DNA from: Muntiacus reevesi
Lineage: Eukaryota; Chordata; Mammalia; Artiodactyla; Cervidae
Direction: 5' to 3'
DNA: 64,000 nucleotides
NCBI RefSeq assembly: GCF_963930625.1
Contig: NC_089260.1
Coordinates: forward strand, 79,818,618 to 79,882,617
Shown here: one piece after another, positions 1 to 12,999 of the stretch
Numbering within the stretch: the first letter of the stretch is position 1
Layout of the letters: the number at the start of each line of letters is the position of its first letter
Program-made: the position numbers and the translations under genes
Notes under the pieces: generated by a model
The model's database searches: none
What the model was told of the DNA's origin: nothing
Seen by the model: the letters and a program-made list of their open reading frames with translations, nothing else

Positions 1-2459
1 CTTCTCGCAGCTGCACGTCTGGGAGAGGGTCGTTGAATTTATGGCCTCCACTGGAATCGACCCCGAGATGCCCTGACTCGAAATCAGGCCGGAATTTTTG
101 CAGTGACTTGAGTGCAAGCTGGATTTCATCTCACAAGTAAAAGGGAAAACTTAAGCCCCTGATTAGACACTAGAGAAAGCTCTAGCTCACTGCCTTTTCT
201 ATAGAGGCGGCCTCCCATCAATTGGACAGCTCTAGAGGAACATGGAGTTCAATGATTCCAAAGGAGACGATGCCTGACTCCTCTGGAAAATGGACAGGAA
301 TCCCAGGATCCCGGTGGCAACCGGCAAGGGAACCTGGGTCTGCGGCCTCACCTCGAGAGTTGTTCCTGTGGCCCTGTCAAGCCGCGAGGAGACTCCCGAG
401 TGGTCCCTAGCAACTAGACAGGAGTCCTGACTTCGCTGAACACACCCGTGTTTGGAAGGGCCATCCCCGCCGTAACTCGAGAATATACCCCAGTTTCCCA
501 CCGCAACTCGAGAAAAAACATGAGACTCCCGCCTCGCCGCGAGATGAAGCCCGATTCCCCTGCAGTGCGTGCAGAGCAATTGTCTGCTCCCCGTAAAACC
601 GAAAGGAGCCTTGAATTTCTTGATGGCACTCCAGAGAAAATCAAGGAACACTCTCTCAAATCTAGAGGGATCCTGAGGTCACTGCAGGAACCAGAAAGAG
701 CTCCGTGTACCCCCAATCATCTCGAGGTGAATGCTGATTTCCTGGCTTCAAATCAAGAGGAATGCCAACTGTCCACAAGCACCACAAGAGGAGGTTTCTC
801 GCAGCTGTACGTCTGGGAGAAGGTCGTTGAATTTATGGCTTCCACTGGAATCGACCCCGAGATGCCCTGACTCGAAAACAGGCCGGAATTCTTTCAGTGA
901 CTTGAGTGCAATCTGGATTTCATCTCACATGATGAAGTGATGTTGAAGCCCCTGGGGAGGCCCTAGAGAATACCCTAGCACCCTGCCCATTCTCTACAGG
1001 CAGCCTCCCATTCATTGGAGAGCTCGAGAGGAACACGGAGTTCAATGATTCCAAAGGAGACGATGCCTGACCCATCTGGAAAATGGACAGGAATCCCACG
1101 ATCCCAGTGGCAACAGGATAGGTACAATGGGTCTGGCGCCTCACCTCAATAGGTTTTCCTATGGACCTTTCAAGCCCCGAGGAGACTCCCGAGGGGTCCC
1201 TCGCAACTAGACAGGATTCCTGACGTCGCTGAACACACCCGTGTTTGGAAGGGCCGTCCCCGTCGTAACTCGAGAATATACCCCACGTTCCCGCCGCAAC
1301 TCGAGGAAAACCATGAGTCTCCCCCCTCGCCGCGAGATAAGGCCCGATTCACCTGCACAGCATGCAGAGCAATTGCGTGCTCCCCATCAAACCCGAAAGG
1401 AGCCTTGATTTCCTTGATGGCACTCCAGAGAATTCCCAGGAACACTGTCTCAAGACTAGAGGGATCCTAAAGTCACTTCACCAACGAGAAACAGCTCCGT
1501 GTATTCCAAATCTTCTCGAGCTGACAGCTGATTTCCTGGCATCAAATCAAGAGGAATGCCAACTGTCCACAAGCACCATAAGAGGAGGCTTCTCGCAGCT
1601 GTACATCTGATTGAGGGAGGTTGAATTTGCGGCCTCCAGTGGAATCGACCCCGAGGTGCCTTGACACAAAATCAGGCCGGAATTCCTGCAGTGACTTGAG
1701 TGCAAGGTTGATTTCATCTCACAAGATGAAGGGATGTCTGAAGTCCCTGGGGAGACACTAGAGAATGCCCTAGCACCCTGACCTTTCTCGAGAAGCGGCC
1801 TCCCATCCATTGGACAGCTCGAGAGGAACACGGAGTTCAATGATTCCAAAGGAGACGATGCCTGACTCCTCTGGAAAATGGTCAGGAATCCCAGGATCCC
1901 AGTGGCAACAGGAAAGGGAACCTGGGTCTTCGACTACATATTGAGAGGAGTTCCTATGGCTCTTTCAAGCCGCGAGGAGACTCCCGACGGGTCCCTCGTA
2001 ACTAGACAGGAGTCCTGATGTCGCTGAACACACCCGTGTTTGGAAGGGCCATCCCCGCCTTAACTCGAGAATATACCCCCGGTTCCCGCCGCAACTCGAA
2101 AAAAACCATGAGACTCCCCAATCGCCGCGAGATGAAGACCAATACCCCTGCCCTGCATGCAGAGCAATTCCATGCAAACCAATAAACCCGAAATGAGTCT
2201 TGATTTACTTGATGGCACTCCAGAGATACTCAAGGAACACTCTCTCAAGTCTAGAGGAATCCTGACCTCACTGCAGGAACCAGAAAGAGCTCCGTGTACC
2301 CTCAATCATCTCGAGGTGAGAGCCAATTTCCTGGCTTCAAATCAAGAGGAATGCCAACTGTCCACAAGCAGCACAAGAGGAGGCTTCTCGCAGCTGTACG
2401 TCTGGGAGAGGGACGTTGAATTTATGGACACTGGAATCGACCTTGAGATGCCCTGACTC

Positions 2460-4650
2460 GAAATGAGGCCGGAATTCCTGCAGTGACTTGAGTGCAAGCT
2501 GGATTTCATCTCACAAGATAAAGGGATGACTGAAGCCCCTGGGGAGACACTAGAGAAATCCCTAGCTCCCTGCCTTTTTTACAGAGGTGGCCTCCCATGC
2601 ATTGGATAGCTCGAAAGGAACAGGGAGTAAAATGATTCCAAAGGAGACGATGCCTGACTCCTCTGGAAAATGGACAGGAATCCCAGGATCACAGTGGGAA
2701 CAGGAAAGGGACAATGGGTCTGCCGCCTCACCTCGAGAGGTTTTCCTATGGCCCTTTCAAGCCGCGAGGTGTCTCCCGAGGGGTCCCTCGCAACTAGAGA
2801 GGAGTCCTGACGTCGCTGAACACACCCTTGTTTGGAAGGGCCATCAACATCGTACCTCGACAATATACCCCAGGTTCCCGCCGCAACTCGAGATAAACCA
2901 TGAGACTCCCCCCTTGCCGCGAGATGAGGCCCGATTCCCCTGCACAGCATGCACAGCAATTGCGTGCTCCCCATCAAACCCGAAAGGTGCCTTGATTTCC
3001 TTGATGGCACTCCAGAGAAACCCCAGAACACTGTCTCAAGTCTAGAGGGATCCTAAAGTCATTCACCAACAAGAAACAGCCCCGTGAATTCCGAATCATC
3101 ACGAGCTGAGAGCTCATTTCCTGGATTCAAATCAAGCGGAATGCCAACTGTCCACAAGCACCACAAGAGGAGTCTTCTCGCAGCTGTTCGTCTGGTTGAT
3201 AGAGGTTGAATTTGCGGCCTATAGTGAAATCGACCCCGAGATGCCCTGACTCGAAATCAGGCCGGAATTCCTGCAGTGACTTGAGTGCAAGCTGGATTTC
3301 ATCTCACAAGATGAAGGGATGTCTGAAGCCCCTGGGGAGACACTAGAGAATGCCCTAGCACCCTGCCCTTTCTCGACAGGCAGCCTCCCATACATTTGAC
3401 ACCTAGAGAGGAACACGGAGTTCAATGATTCCAAAGGAGACGATGCCTGACTCCTCTGGAAAATGGACAGGAATCCCAGGAACCCTTTCGCAACAGGAAA
3501 GGGATCCTGGGTCTGCCGCCTCATCTCGAGAGGTGTTCTTATATCCCTTTCAAGCCCTTTCAAGGGGTCCCTCGCAACTAGACAGGAGTTCTGACGTCGC
3601 TGAACACAACCGTGTTTGGAAGGGACATCCCCACCGTAACTCGAGAATATACCCCAGCTTCCCGTCCCAACTCGATATAAACCGTGAGACTCCCACCTCC
3701 CCGCGAGATGAAGCCCGATTCCCGTGCACGCCGTGCAGAACATTTCCGTGCTCCCCGTCAAACCCGAAAGGAGCCTTGATTTCCTTCATGGCACTCCAGA
3801 GAATCTCAAGGAACACTCTCTCAAGTCTAGAGATATCCTGAGGTCCCTGCAGGAACCAGAAGGAGCTCCGTGTTCCCCCAATCGTCTCGAGGTGAGAGCG
3901 AATTTCCTGGCTTCAAATCAAGAGGAATGCACTGTCCACAAGCACCACAAGAGGAGGCTTCTCGCAGTTGTACGTCTGGAAGTGGGAAGTTGAAACTTTG
4001 GCCTCGACTGGAATCGACCCCGAGATGCTCTGACTCTAAATCAGGCCGGAATTCTTGCATTGACTTGAGTGCAAGCTGAATTTCATCTCACAAGATAAAG
4101 GGATGACTGAAGCCCCTGGGGAGACATTAGAGAAAGCCCTAGCTCCCTGCCTTTTCTAGACAGGCGGCCTCACATCAATTGGACAGCCCGAGAGGAACAT
4201 GGAGTTCAATGATTCCAAAGGAGACGATGCCTGACCCCTCTGGAAAATGGACAGGAATTCCAGGATCCCAGTGGCAACAGGAAAGGGACAATGGGTCTTC
4301 GGCCTCACCTCGAGAGGTTTTCCTATGGCCGTTTCAAGCCGCGCGGAGACTCCCGACGGGTCCCTCGCAACTAGACAGGAGTCCTGACGTCGCTGAACAC
4401 ACCCGTGTTTGGAAGGGCCAACCCTGTCGTAACTCGAGAATATACCCCAGTTTCCCGCCGCAACTCGAGAAAAACCATGAGACTAACCCCTCTCCGCGAG
4501 ATGAGGCCCGATTCCCCTGCACAGCATGCAGAGCAATTGCGTGCTCCCCATCAAACCAGAAAGGAGCCTTGATTTCCTTGATGGCACCCCAGAGACACCC
4601 CAGGAACACTGTCTCAAGTCTAGAGGGATCCTAAAGTCACTTCACCAACC
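2460..4650. repeat. Higher-order repeat segment, 9-monomer shift (copy 1)
   Basis: This segment matches about 9575-11760 at a shift of 7115-7116 bp, nine monomers. Shared private variants include the short form CCCTTTCAAGCCCTTTCAAG at about 3547 (counterpart about 10662), which shortens that monomer by about 10 bp, and the variant GTTGAAACTTTGGCCTCGAC at about 3989 (counterpart about 11105). Boundaries are approximate because all monomers are related. Confidence 0.7.
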
Positions 4651-7553
4651 AGAAACAGCTCCGTGTATTCCGAATCATCTCGAGGTGAGAGCTGATTTCC
4701 TGGCTTCAAATCAAGAGGAATGCCAACTGTCCACAAGCACCAAAAGAGGAGGCTTCTCGCAGCTGTACATCTGGTTGAGGGAGGTTGAATTTGCGGCCTC
4801 CAGTCGAATCGACCCCGAGGTGCCTTGACACAAAATCAGGCCGGAATTCCTGCAGTGACTTGAGTGCAAGCTGGATGAGGGGATGTCTGAAGCCCCTGGG
4901 GAGACACTAGAGAATGCCCTAGCACCCTGCCCTTTCTCGAGAAGCTGCCTCCCATCCATTGGACAGCTCGAGAGGAACACGGAGTTCAATGATTGCAAAG
5001 GAGACAATGCATGACTCCTCTGGAAAATGGTCAGGAATCCCAGGATCCCAGTGGCAACATGAAAGGGAACCTGGGTCTTCGGCCTCATATCGAGAGGTGT
5101 TCCTATGGCTCTTTCAATCCGCGAGGAGACTCCCGACGGGTCCCTCGTAACTAGACAGGAGTCCTGACGTCGCTGAAAACACCCGTGTTTGGAAGGGCCA
5201 TCCCCGCCGTAACTCGAGAATATACACCCGGTTCCCGCCGCAACTCGAAAAAAACCATGAGACTCCCCCCTCGACGCGAGATGAAGACCGATACCCCTGC
5301 CCTGCGTGCAGAGCAATTCCGTGCTATCCGTCAAACCCGAAATGAGTCTTGATTTACTTGATGGCACTCCAGAGATACTCAAGGAACACTCTCTGAAGTC
5401 TAGAGGAATCCTGACCTCACTGCAGGAACCAGAAAGAGCTCCGTGTACCCTCAATCATCTCGAGGTGAGAGCCAATTTCCTGGCTTCAAATCAAGAGGAA
5501 TGCCAACTGTCCACAAGTAGCACAAGAGGAGGCTTCTCGCAGCTGTACGTCTGGGAGAGGGACGTTGAATTTATGGCCTCCACTGGAATCGACCCCGAGA
5601 TGCCCTGACTCTAAATCAGGCCGGAATTCTTGCAGTGACTTGAGTGCAAGCTGGATATCATCTCACAAGATGAAGGGTTGTCTGATGCTACTGGGGAGAC
5701 ATTAGAGAAAGCACTGGCTCCCTGCCTTTTCTAGAGTAGCGGCCTCCCATCCATTGGACATCTCGAGATGAACACGGAGTTCAATGATTCCAAAGGACAC
5801 GATGCCTGACTCCTCTGGAAAATGGACAGGAATCCCAGGATCCCAGTGGCAACAGGAAAGGGACAATGTGTCTGCCGCCTCACCTCGAGAGGATTTCCTA
5901 TGGCCATTTCAAGCCGCGAGGAGTCTCCCGAGGGGTCCCTCGCAACTAGACAGGAGTCCTGACGTCGCTGAACACACCTGTGTTTGGAACAGCCATCCCC
6001 ATCGTAACTCGAGAATATACCACAGGTTCCGGCCCCAACTCGAGAAAAAACATGACACTCCCCCCTCGCCGCGAGATGAGGCCCGATTCACCTGCACAGC
6101 ATGCAGAGCAATTGCGTGCTCCCCATTGAACCCAAAAGGAGCCTTGATTTCCTTGATGGCACTCCAGAGATACTCAAGGAACACTCTCTCAAGCCTAGAG
6201 GGATCCTGAGCTCACTGCAGGAACCAAAAAGAGCTCTGTGTACCCTCAATCATCTCGAGGTGAGAGCCAATTTCCTGGCTTCAAATCAAGAGTAATGCCA
6301 ACTGTCCACAAGAGCACAAGAGGAGGCTTCTCGCAGCTGTACGTCTGGGAGAGGGACGTTGAATTTATGGACACTGGAATCGACCCCGAGAATCCCTGAC
6401 TCGAAATGAGGCCGGAATTCCTGCAGTGACTTGAGTGCAAGCTGGATTTCATCTCACAAGATAAAGGGATGACTGAAGCCCCTGTGGAGACACTAGAGAA
6501 ATCCCTAGCTCCCTACCTTTTTTAGAGAGGCGGCCTGCCATGCATTGGATAGCTCGAAAGGAACAGGGAGTTCAATGATTCCAAAGGAGACGATGCCTGA
6601 CTCCTCTGGAAAATGGACAGGAATCCCAGGATCACTGTGGGAACAGGAAAGGGACAATGGGTCTGCCGCCTCACCTCGAGAGGTTTTCCTATGGCCCTTT
6701 CAAGCCGCGAGGTGTCTCCCGAGGGGTCCCTCGCAACTAGACAGGAGGCCTGACGTCGCTGAACACACCCTTGTTTGGAAGGACCATCCCCGTCGTAACT
6801 CGAGAATATACCCCAGGTTCCCGCCGCAACTCGAGATAAACCATGAGACTCCCCTCTTGCCGCGAGATGAGGCCCGATTCCCCTGCACAGCATGCACAGC
6901 AATTGCGTGCTCCCCATCAAACCCGAAAGGAGCCTTGATTTCCTTGATGGTACCCCAGAGACACCCCAGGAACACTGTCTCAAGTCTAGAGGGATCCTAA
7001 AGTCACTTCACCAACCAGAAACAGCTCCGTGTATTCCAAATCATCTCGAGGTGAGAGCTGATTTCCTGGCTTCAAATCAAGAGGAATGCCAACTGTCCAC
7101 AAGCACCACAAGAGGAGGCTTCTCGCAGCTGTACGTCTGGTTGAGGGAGGTTGAATTTGCGGCCTCCAGTGGAATCGACCCTGAGATACCCTGACTCGAA
7201 ATCAAGCCGGAATTCCTGCAGTGACTTGAGTGCAAGCTGGATTTCATCTCACAAGTTGAGGGGATGTCTGAAGCCCCTGGGGAGACACTAGGGAATATCC
7301 TAGCACCCTGCCCTTTCTCGACAGGCGTCCTCCCATCCATTGGACAGCTCGAGAGGAACACGGAGTTCAATGATTCAAAACGAGACAATGCCTGACTCCT
7401 GTGGAAAATGGATAGGAATCCAGGATCCCATTGGCAACAGGAAAGGGAACCTGGGTCTGCGGCCTCACCTCGAGAGGTGTTCCTATGGCCCTTTCAAGTC
7501 GCAAGGACATTACCGAGGGGTCCCTCACAACTAGACAAGAGTCCTGACGTCGC

Positions 7554-7908
7554 TGAACACACCCGTGTTTGGAAGGGGCATCCGCGCTGTAACTCGAGAA
7601 TATACCCCAGGTTACCGCCGCAACTCGAGAAAACCATGAGACTCCCCCCTCGCCAAGAGAAGAAGCCCGATTCCGTTGCACTGCGTGTAGAGCAACTCCG
7701 TGCTCCCCGTCAAACCCGAAAGGAGGCTTGACTTCCTTGATGGCACTCCAGATAAACTCAAGGAACACTCTCTCAAATCTAGAGGGATCCTGACGTCACT
7801 GCAGGAACCAGAAAGAGCTCCATGTACCCCCAATCATCTCGAGGTGAGAGCGAATTTCCTAGCTTAAAATCAAGAGGAATGCCAACTGTCCACAATCACC
7901 ACAAGGGG
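7554..7908 (+). repeat. Example run of ~31-bp subrepeats in one monomer
   Basis: This part of one monomer shows the internal structure well. Starting at GTAACTCGAGAATATA (about 7589), successive blocks of 30-32 bp share a weak pattern: a purine-rich GAGA-type core near the start and a CC-rich or TTCC-type end. Examples of block starts are GCAACTCGAGAAAACC, AAACCCGAAAGGAGG, CACTCCAGATAAACTC, AATCTAGAGGGATCC, AACCAGAAAGAGCTCC, ATCTCGAGGTGAGAGC and AATCAAGAGGAATGCC. About 25 such blocks give ~790 bp. Loss of exactly one block in other monomers (near 16313, 21051 and 40074) supports 31 bp as the true building unit. Confidence 0.75.
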
Positions 7909-9574
7909 AGGCTTCTCGCAGCTCTACCTCTGGGAGAGGGACGTTGAATTTATGGCCTCCACTGGAATCGACCCCGAGATGCCCTGACTCTAAATCAGGC
8001 CGGAATTCTTGCAGTGAATTGAGTGCAAGCTGGATTTCATCTCACAAGATAAAGGGATGTCTAAAGCCCCTGGGGAGACAATAGAGAAAGTACTAGCTCC
8101 CTGCCTTTTCTAGAGAGGTGGCATCCCATCAATTGGACAGCTCAAGAGGAACACGGAGTTCAATGATTCCAAAGGAGACAATGCCTGACCCCTTCGGAAA
8201 ATGGACAGGAATCCCAGGATCACAGTGGCAACAGGAACGGGAAAATGGGTCTCCGCCGCATTTCGACAGGTTTTCCTATGGCCCTTTCAAGCCGCGAGGA
8301 GACTCCCGAGGTGTCCCTCGCAACTAGACTGGAGTCCTGACGTTGCTGAACACACCCGTGTTTGGAAGGGCCAACCCTGTCGTAACTCGAGAATATACCC
8401 CAGGTTCCCGCCGGAACTCGAGAAAAACCATGGGACTCCGCCCTCGCCGCGAGATGAGGCCCGATTCCACTGCAGAGCATGCAGAGCAATTGCGTGCTCC
8501 CCATCAAACCCGAAAGGAGCCTTGATTTCCTTTATGGCACTCCAGAGAAACAACAGGAACACTGTCTGAAGTCAAGAGTGATCCTAAAGTCACTTCACCA
8601 ACCAGAAACAGCTCCGTGAATTCCGAATCATCTCGAGCTGAGAGCTGATTTCCTGGCTTCAAATCAAGAGGAATGCCAACTGTCCTCAAGCACCACAAGA
8701 GGAGGCTTCTCGCAGCTCTTCATCTGGTTGATGGAGGTTGAATTTTCGGCCGCTTTGCAATTGACCCCGAGATGCCCTGACTCGAAATCAGGGCGGAATT
8801 CCTGCAGTGACTTGAGTGCAAGCTGGATTTCATCTCACAAGATAAAGGGATGTCTGAAGCCCCTGAGGAGACAATAGAGAAAGCCCTAGTTCCCTGCCTT
8901 TTCTAGACAGGCGGGCTCCCATTAATTGGACAGATCAAGAGAAACACGGAGTTCAATGATTCCAAAGGAGACAATGCCTGACTCCTCTGGAAAATGGACA
9001 GGAATCCCAGAATCCCGGTGGCAATAGAAAGGGAACAATAGGTCTGCCGCTTCACTTCGAGAGCCTTTCCTATGGCCCTTTCAAGCCGGGAAGAGACTCC
9101 CGAGTGGTCCCGCAAAACTAAACAGGTGTCCTGACGTTGCTGAACACACCGGTGTTTGGAAGTGCCATCCCCGTCATAACTGGAGAATATACCCCAGGTT
9201 CCCGCCGCAAAACGAGAAAAACCATGAGCCTCCCTCCTTGCCCGAGATGAGGCCCGATTCCCCTGCACAGCATGCAGAGCAATTAAGTGCTCCCCATCAA
9301 ACCCAAAAGGAGCCTTGATTTCCTTGATGGCACTCCAGAGATACTCAAGGAACACTCTCTCAAGCCTAGAGGGATCCTGAGCTCACTGCAGGAACCAGAT
9401 AGAGCTCCGTGTACCCTCAATCATGTCGAGGTGAGAGCCAATTTCCTGGCTTCAAATCAAGAGGAATGCCAACTGTCCACAAGCAGCACAAGAGGAGGCT
9501 TCTCGCAGCTATATGTCTAGGAGAGGGACGTTGAAATTATGGACACTGGAATCGACCCAGAGATGCCCTGACTC

Positions 9575-11760
9575 GAAATGAGGCCGGAATTCCTGCAGTG
9601 ACTTGAGTGCAAGCTGGATTTCATCTCACAAGATAAAGGGATGACTGAAGCCCCTGGGGAGACACTAGAGAAATCCCTACCTCCCTGCCTTTTCTAGAGA
9701 ACCGGCCTCCCATGCATTGGATAGCTCGAAAGGAACAGGGAGCTCAATGATTCCAAAGGGGACGATGCCTGACTTCTCTGGAAAATGGACAGGAATCCCA
9801 GGATCACAGTGGCAACAGGAAAGGGACAATGGGTCTGCCGCCTCACCTCGAGAGGTTTTCCTATGGCCCTTTCAAGCCGCAAGGAGTCTCCCGAGGGGTC
9901 CCTCGCAACTAGAGAGGAGTCCTGACGTCGCTGAACACACCCTTGTTTGGAAGGGCCATCCCCGTCGTAACTCGAGAATATACCCCAGGTTCCCGCCGCA
10001 ACTCGAGATAAACCATGAGACTCCCCCCTTGCCGCGAGATGAGGCCCGATTCCCCTGCACAGCATGCAGAGCAATTGCGTGCTCCCCATCAAACCCGAAA
10101 GGTGCCTTTATTTCCTTGATGGCACTCCAGAGAAACCCCAGAACACTGTATCAAGTCTAGAGGGATCCTAAAGTCACTTCACCAACAAGAAACAGCCTCG
10201 TGAATTCCGAATCATCTCGAGCTGAGAGCTCATTTCCTGGATTCAAATCAAGAGGAATGCCAACTGTCCACAAGCACCACAAGAGGAGGCTTCTCGCAGC
10301 TGTTTGTCTGGTTGATGGAGGTTGAATTTGCGGCCTATAGTGAAATCGACCCCGAGATGCCCTGACTCGAAATCAGGCCGGAATTCCTGCAGTGACTTGA
10401 GTGCAAGCTGGATTTCATCTCACAAGATGAAGGGATGTGTGAAGCCCCTAGGGAGACACTAGAGAATGCCCTAGCACCCTGCCCTTTCTCGACAGGCGGC
10501 CTCCCATACATTTGACACCTAGAGTGGAACACGGAGTTCAATGATTCCAAAGGAGACGATGCCTGACTCCTCTGGAAAATGGACAGGAATCCCAGGATCC
10601 CTGTCGCAACAGGAAAGGGATCCTGGGTCTGCCGCATCATCTCGAGAGGTGTTCTTATGGCCCTTTCAAGCCCTTTCAAGGGGTCCCTCGCAACTAGACA
10701 GGAGTCCTGACGTCGCTGAACACAACCGTGTTTGGAAGGGTCATCCCCACCGTAACTCGAGAATATACCCCAGGTTCCCGTCGCAACTCGATATAAACCG
10801 TGAGACTCCCACCTCGCCGCGAGATGAAGCCCGATTCCCATGCACGCCGTGCAGAGCAATTTCGTGCTCCCCGTCAAACCAGAAAGGACACTTGATTTCC
10901 TTCATGGCACTCCAGAGAATCTCAAGGAACACTCTCTCAAGTCTAGAGGGATCCTGAGGTCACTGCAGGAACCAGAAGGAGCTCCGTGTTCCCCCAACCG
11001 TCTCGAGGTGAGAGCGAATTTCCTGGCTTCAAATCAAGAGGAATGCACTGTCCACCAGCACCACAAGAGGAGGCTTCTCGCAGTTGTACATCTGGAAGAG
11101 GGAAGTTGAAACTTTGGCCTCGACTGGAATCGACCCCGACATGCTCTGACTCTAAATCAGGCCGGAATTCTTGCATTGACTTGAGTGCAAGCTGAATTTC
11201 ATCTCACAAGATAAAGGGATGTCTGAAGCCCCTGGGGAGACACTAGAGAACGCCCTAGCACCCTGCCCTTTCTCGCCAGGCGGTTTCCCATCCATTGGAC
11301 AGCGCAAGAGGAACACGGAGTTCAATGATTCCAAAGGAGACGATGCCTGACTCCACTGGAAAATGGACAGGAATTGCAGGATCCCAGTGGCAACAGGAAA
11401 GGGACAATGGGTCTGCGGCCTCACCTCGAGAGGTGTTCCTATGGCCATTTCAAGCCGCGTGGAGACTCCCGACGGGTCCCTCGCAACTAGACAGGAGTCC
11501 TGACGTCGCTGAACACACCCGTGTTTAGAAGGGCCATCCCCGTCGTAACTCGAGAATATACCCCAGGTTCCCGCCGCAACTCGAGAAAACCCATGAGACT
11601 CTCCCGTCACCGCGAGATGAAGCCCGATTCCCCTGCACTGCGTGCAGAGCAATTCCGTGCTCCCCGTCCAACCAGAAAGGAGCCTTGATTTCTTTTATGG
11701 CACTCCAGAGAAACTCAAGGAACACTTTCTAAAGTCTAGAGAGCTCCTGAGGTCACTGCA
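9575..11760. repeat. Higher-order repeat segment, 9-monomer shift (copy 2)
   Basis: Counterpart of about 2460-4650 at a shift of 7115-7116 bp. It carries the same short CCCTTTCAAGCCCTTTCAAG variant and the same odd GTTGAAACTTTGG variant, so the two segments descend from one multi-monomer block. Single-base differences are scattered, so the duplication is older than the one at the right end of the window. Confidence 0.7.
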
Positions 11761-12999
11761 GGAACCAGAAAGCGTTTCGTGTTCCCCCAATCATCTCGAG
11801 GTGAGAGCGAATTTACTGGCTTCAAATCAAGAGGAAAGCCAACTGTCCACAATCACCACCAGAGGAGGCCTCTCGCAGCTGTACGTCTGGGAGAGGTACG
11901 TTGAATTTATAGCCTCCACTAGAATCGACCCGAGGTGACCTGACACTAAATCAGGCCGGAATTTTTGCAGTGACTTGAGTGCAAGCTGGATTTCATCTCA
12001 CAAGATAAAGGGATGTCTGAAGTCCCTGGGGAGACACTAGAGAAAGCACTAGCTCCCTGCCTCTTCTAGAGACGCGGACTCCCATCAATTGGACAGCTCG
12101 AGAGGAACACGGAGTTCAATGATTGCAAAGGAGACAATGCATGACTCCTCTGGAAAAAGGACAGGAATCCCAGGATCCCAGTGACAACAAGAAAGGGACA
12201 ATGGGTCTGCCGCCTCACTTCGAGAGGTTTTCCTATGGCCCTTTCAAGCCGCGAGGAGACTCCCGAGGGGTCCCTCGCAACTAGACAGGAGTCCTGACTT
12301 CGCTGAACACACCCGGGTTTGGAAGGGCCATCCCCGCCGTAACTCGAGAATATACCCAGGTTCTCGCCGCAACTCGGGAATTAACATGAGACTCTCGCCT
12401 CGCCACGAGATGAAGCCCGATTCCCATGCACTGCTTGCAGAGCAATTCTGTGCTCCCCGTCAAACCGAAAGGAACCTTGATTTCCTTAATGGCAATCCAG
12501 AGAAACTCAAAGAACACTCTCTCAAGTCTAGAGGGATCGTGAGGCCACTGAGGAAACAGAAAGAGCTCCGTGTACCCCCAATCATCTCGAGGTGAGAGCG
12601 GATTTCCGGCTTCAAATCAAGAGGAATGCCAACTGTCCACAAAAACCACAAGAGGAGGCTTCTCGCAGCTGTACGTCTGGGAGAGGGATGTTGAATTTAT
12701 GGCCTCCACTGGAACTGACCCGAGATGCCCTGACTCGAAATCAGGCCAGAATTCTTGCAGTGACTTGAGTGCAAGCTGGATTTCATCTCAAAAGATAAAG
12801 GGATGTCTGAAGTCCCTGGGGAGACACTAGAGAAAGCCCTAGCTCCCTGCCTTTTCTAGAGAGGCGGCCTCCCATCAATTGGACAGCTCGAGAGGAACAC
12901 GGAATTCAATGATTCCAAAGGAGACGATTCCTGACTCCTCTGGAAAATGGACTGGAATCGCAGGATCCCATTGGCAACAGGATAGGAAAATGGGTCTGC

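Noticed and set aside
1..3000. Regular ~31-bp periodicity resembling a CRISPR array
   Set aside because: The units are contiguous, degenerate and without unique spacers, and the context is a mammalian satellite.
4711..5454. Long open frames in the satellite on both strands (up to ~247 codons, many of ~100 and ~151 codons repeated in each monomer)
   Set aside because: They recur in every monomer in several frames and both strands, break in different places in each copy, and reflect the low stop content of the repeated 31-bp blocks. No domain, signal or conserved start supports a protein.
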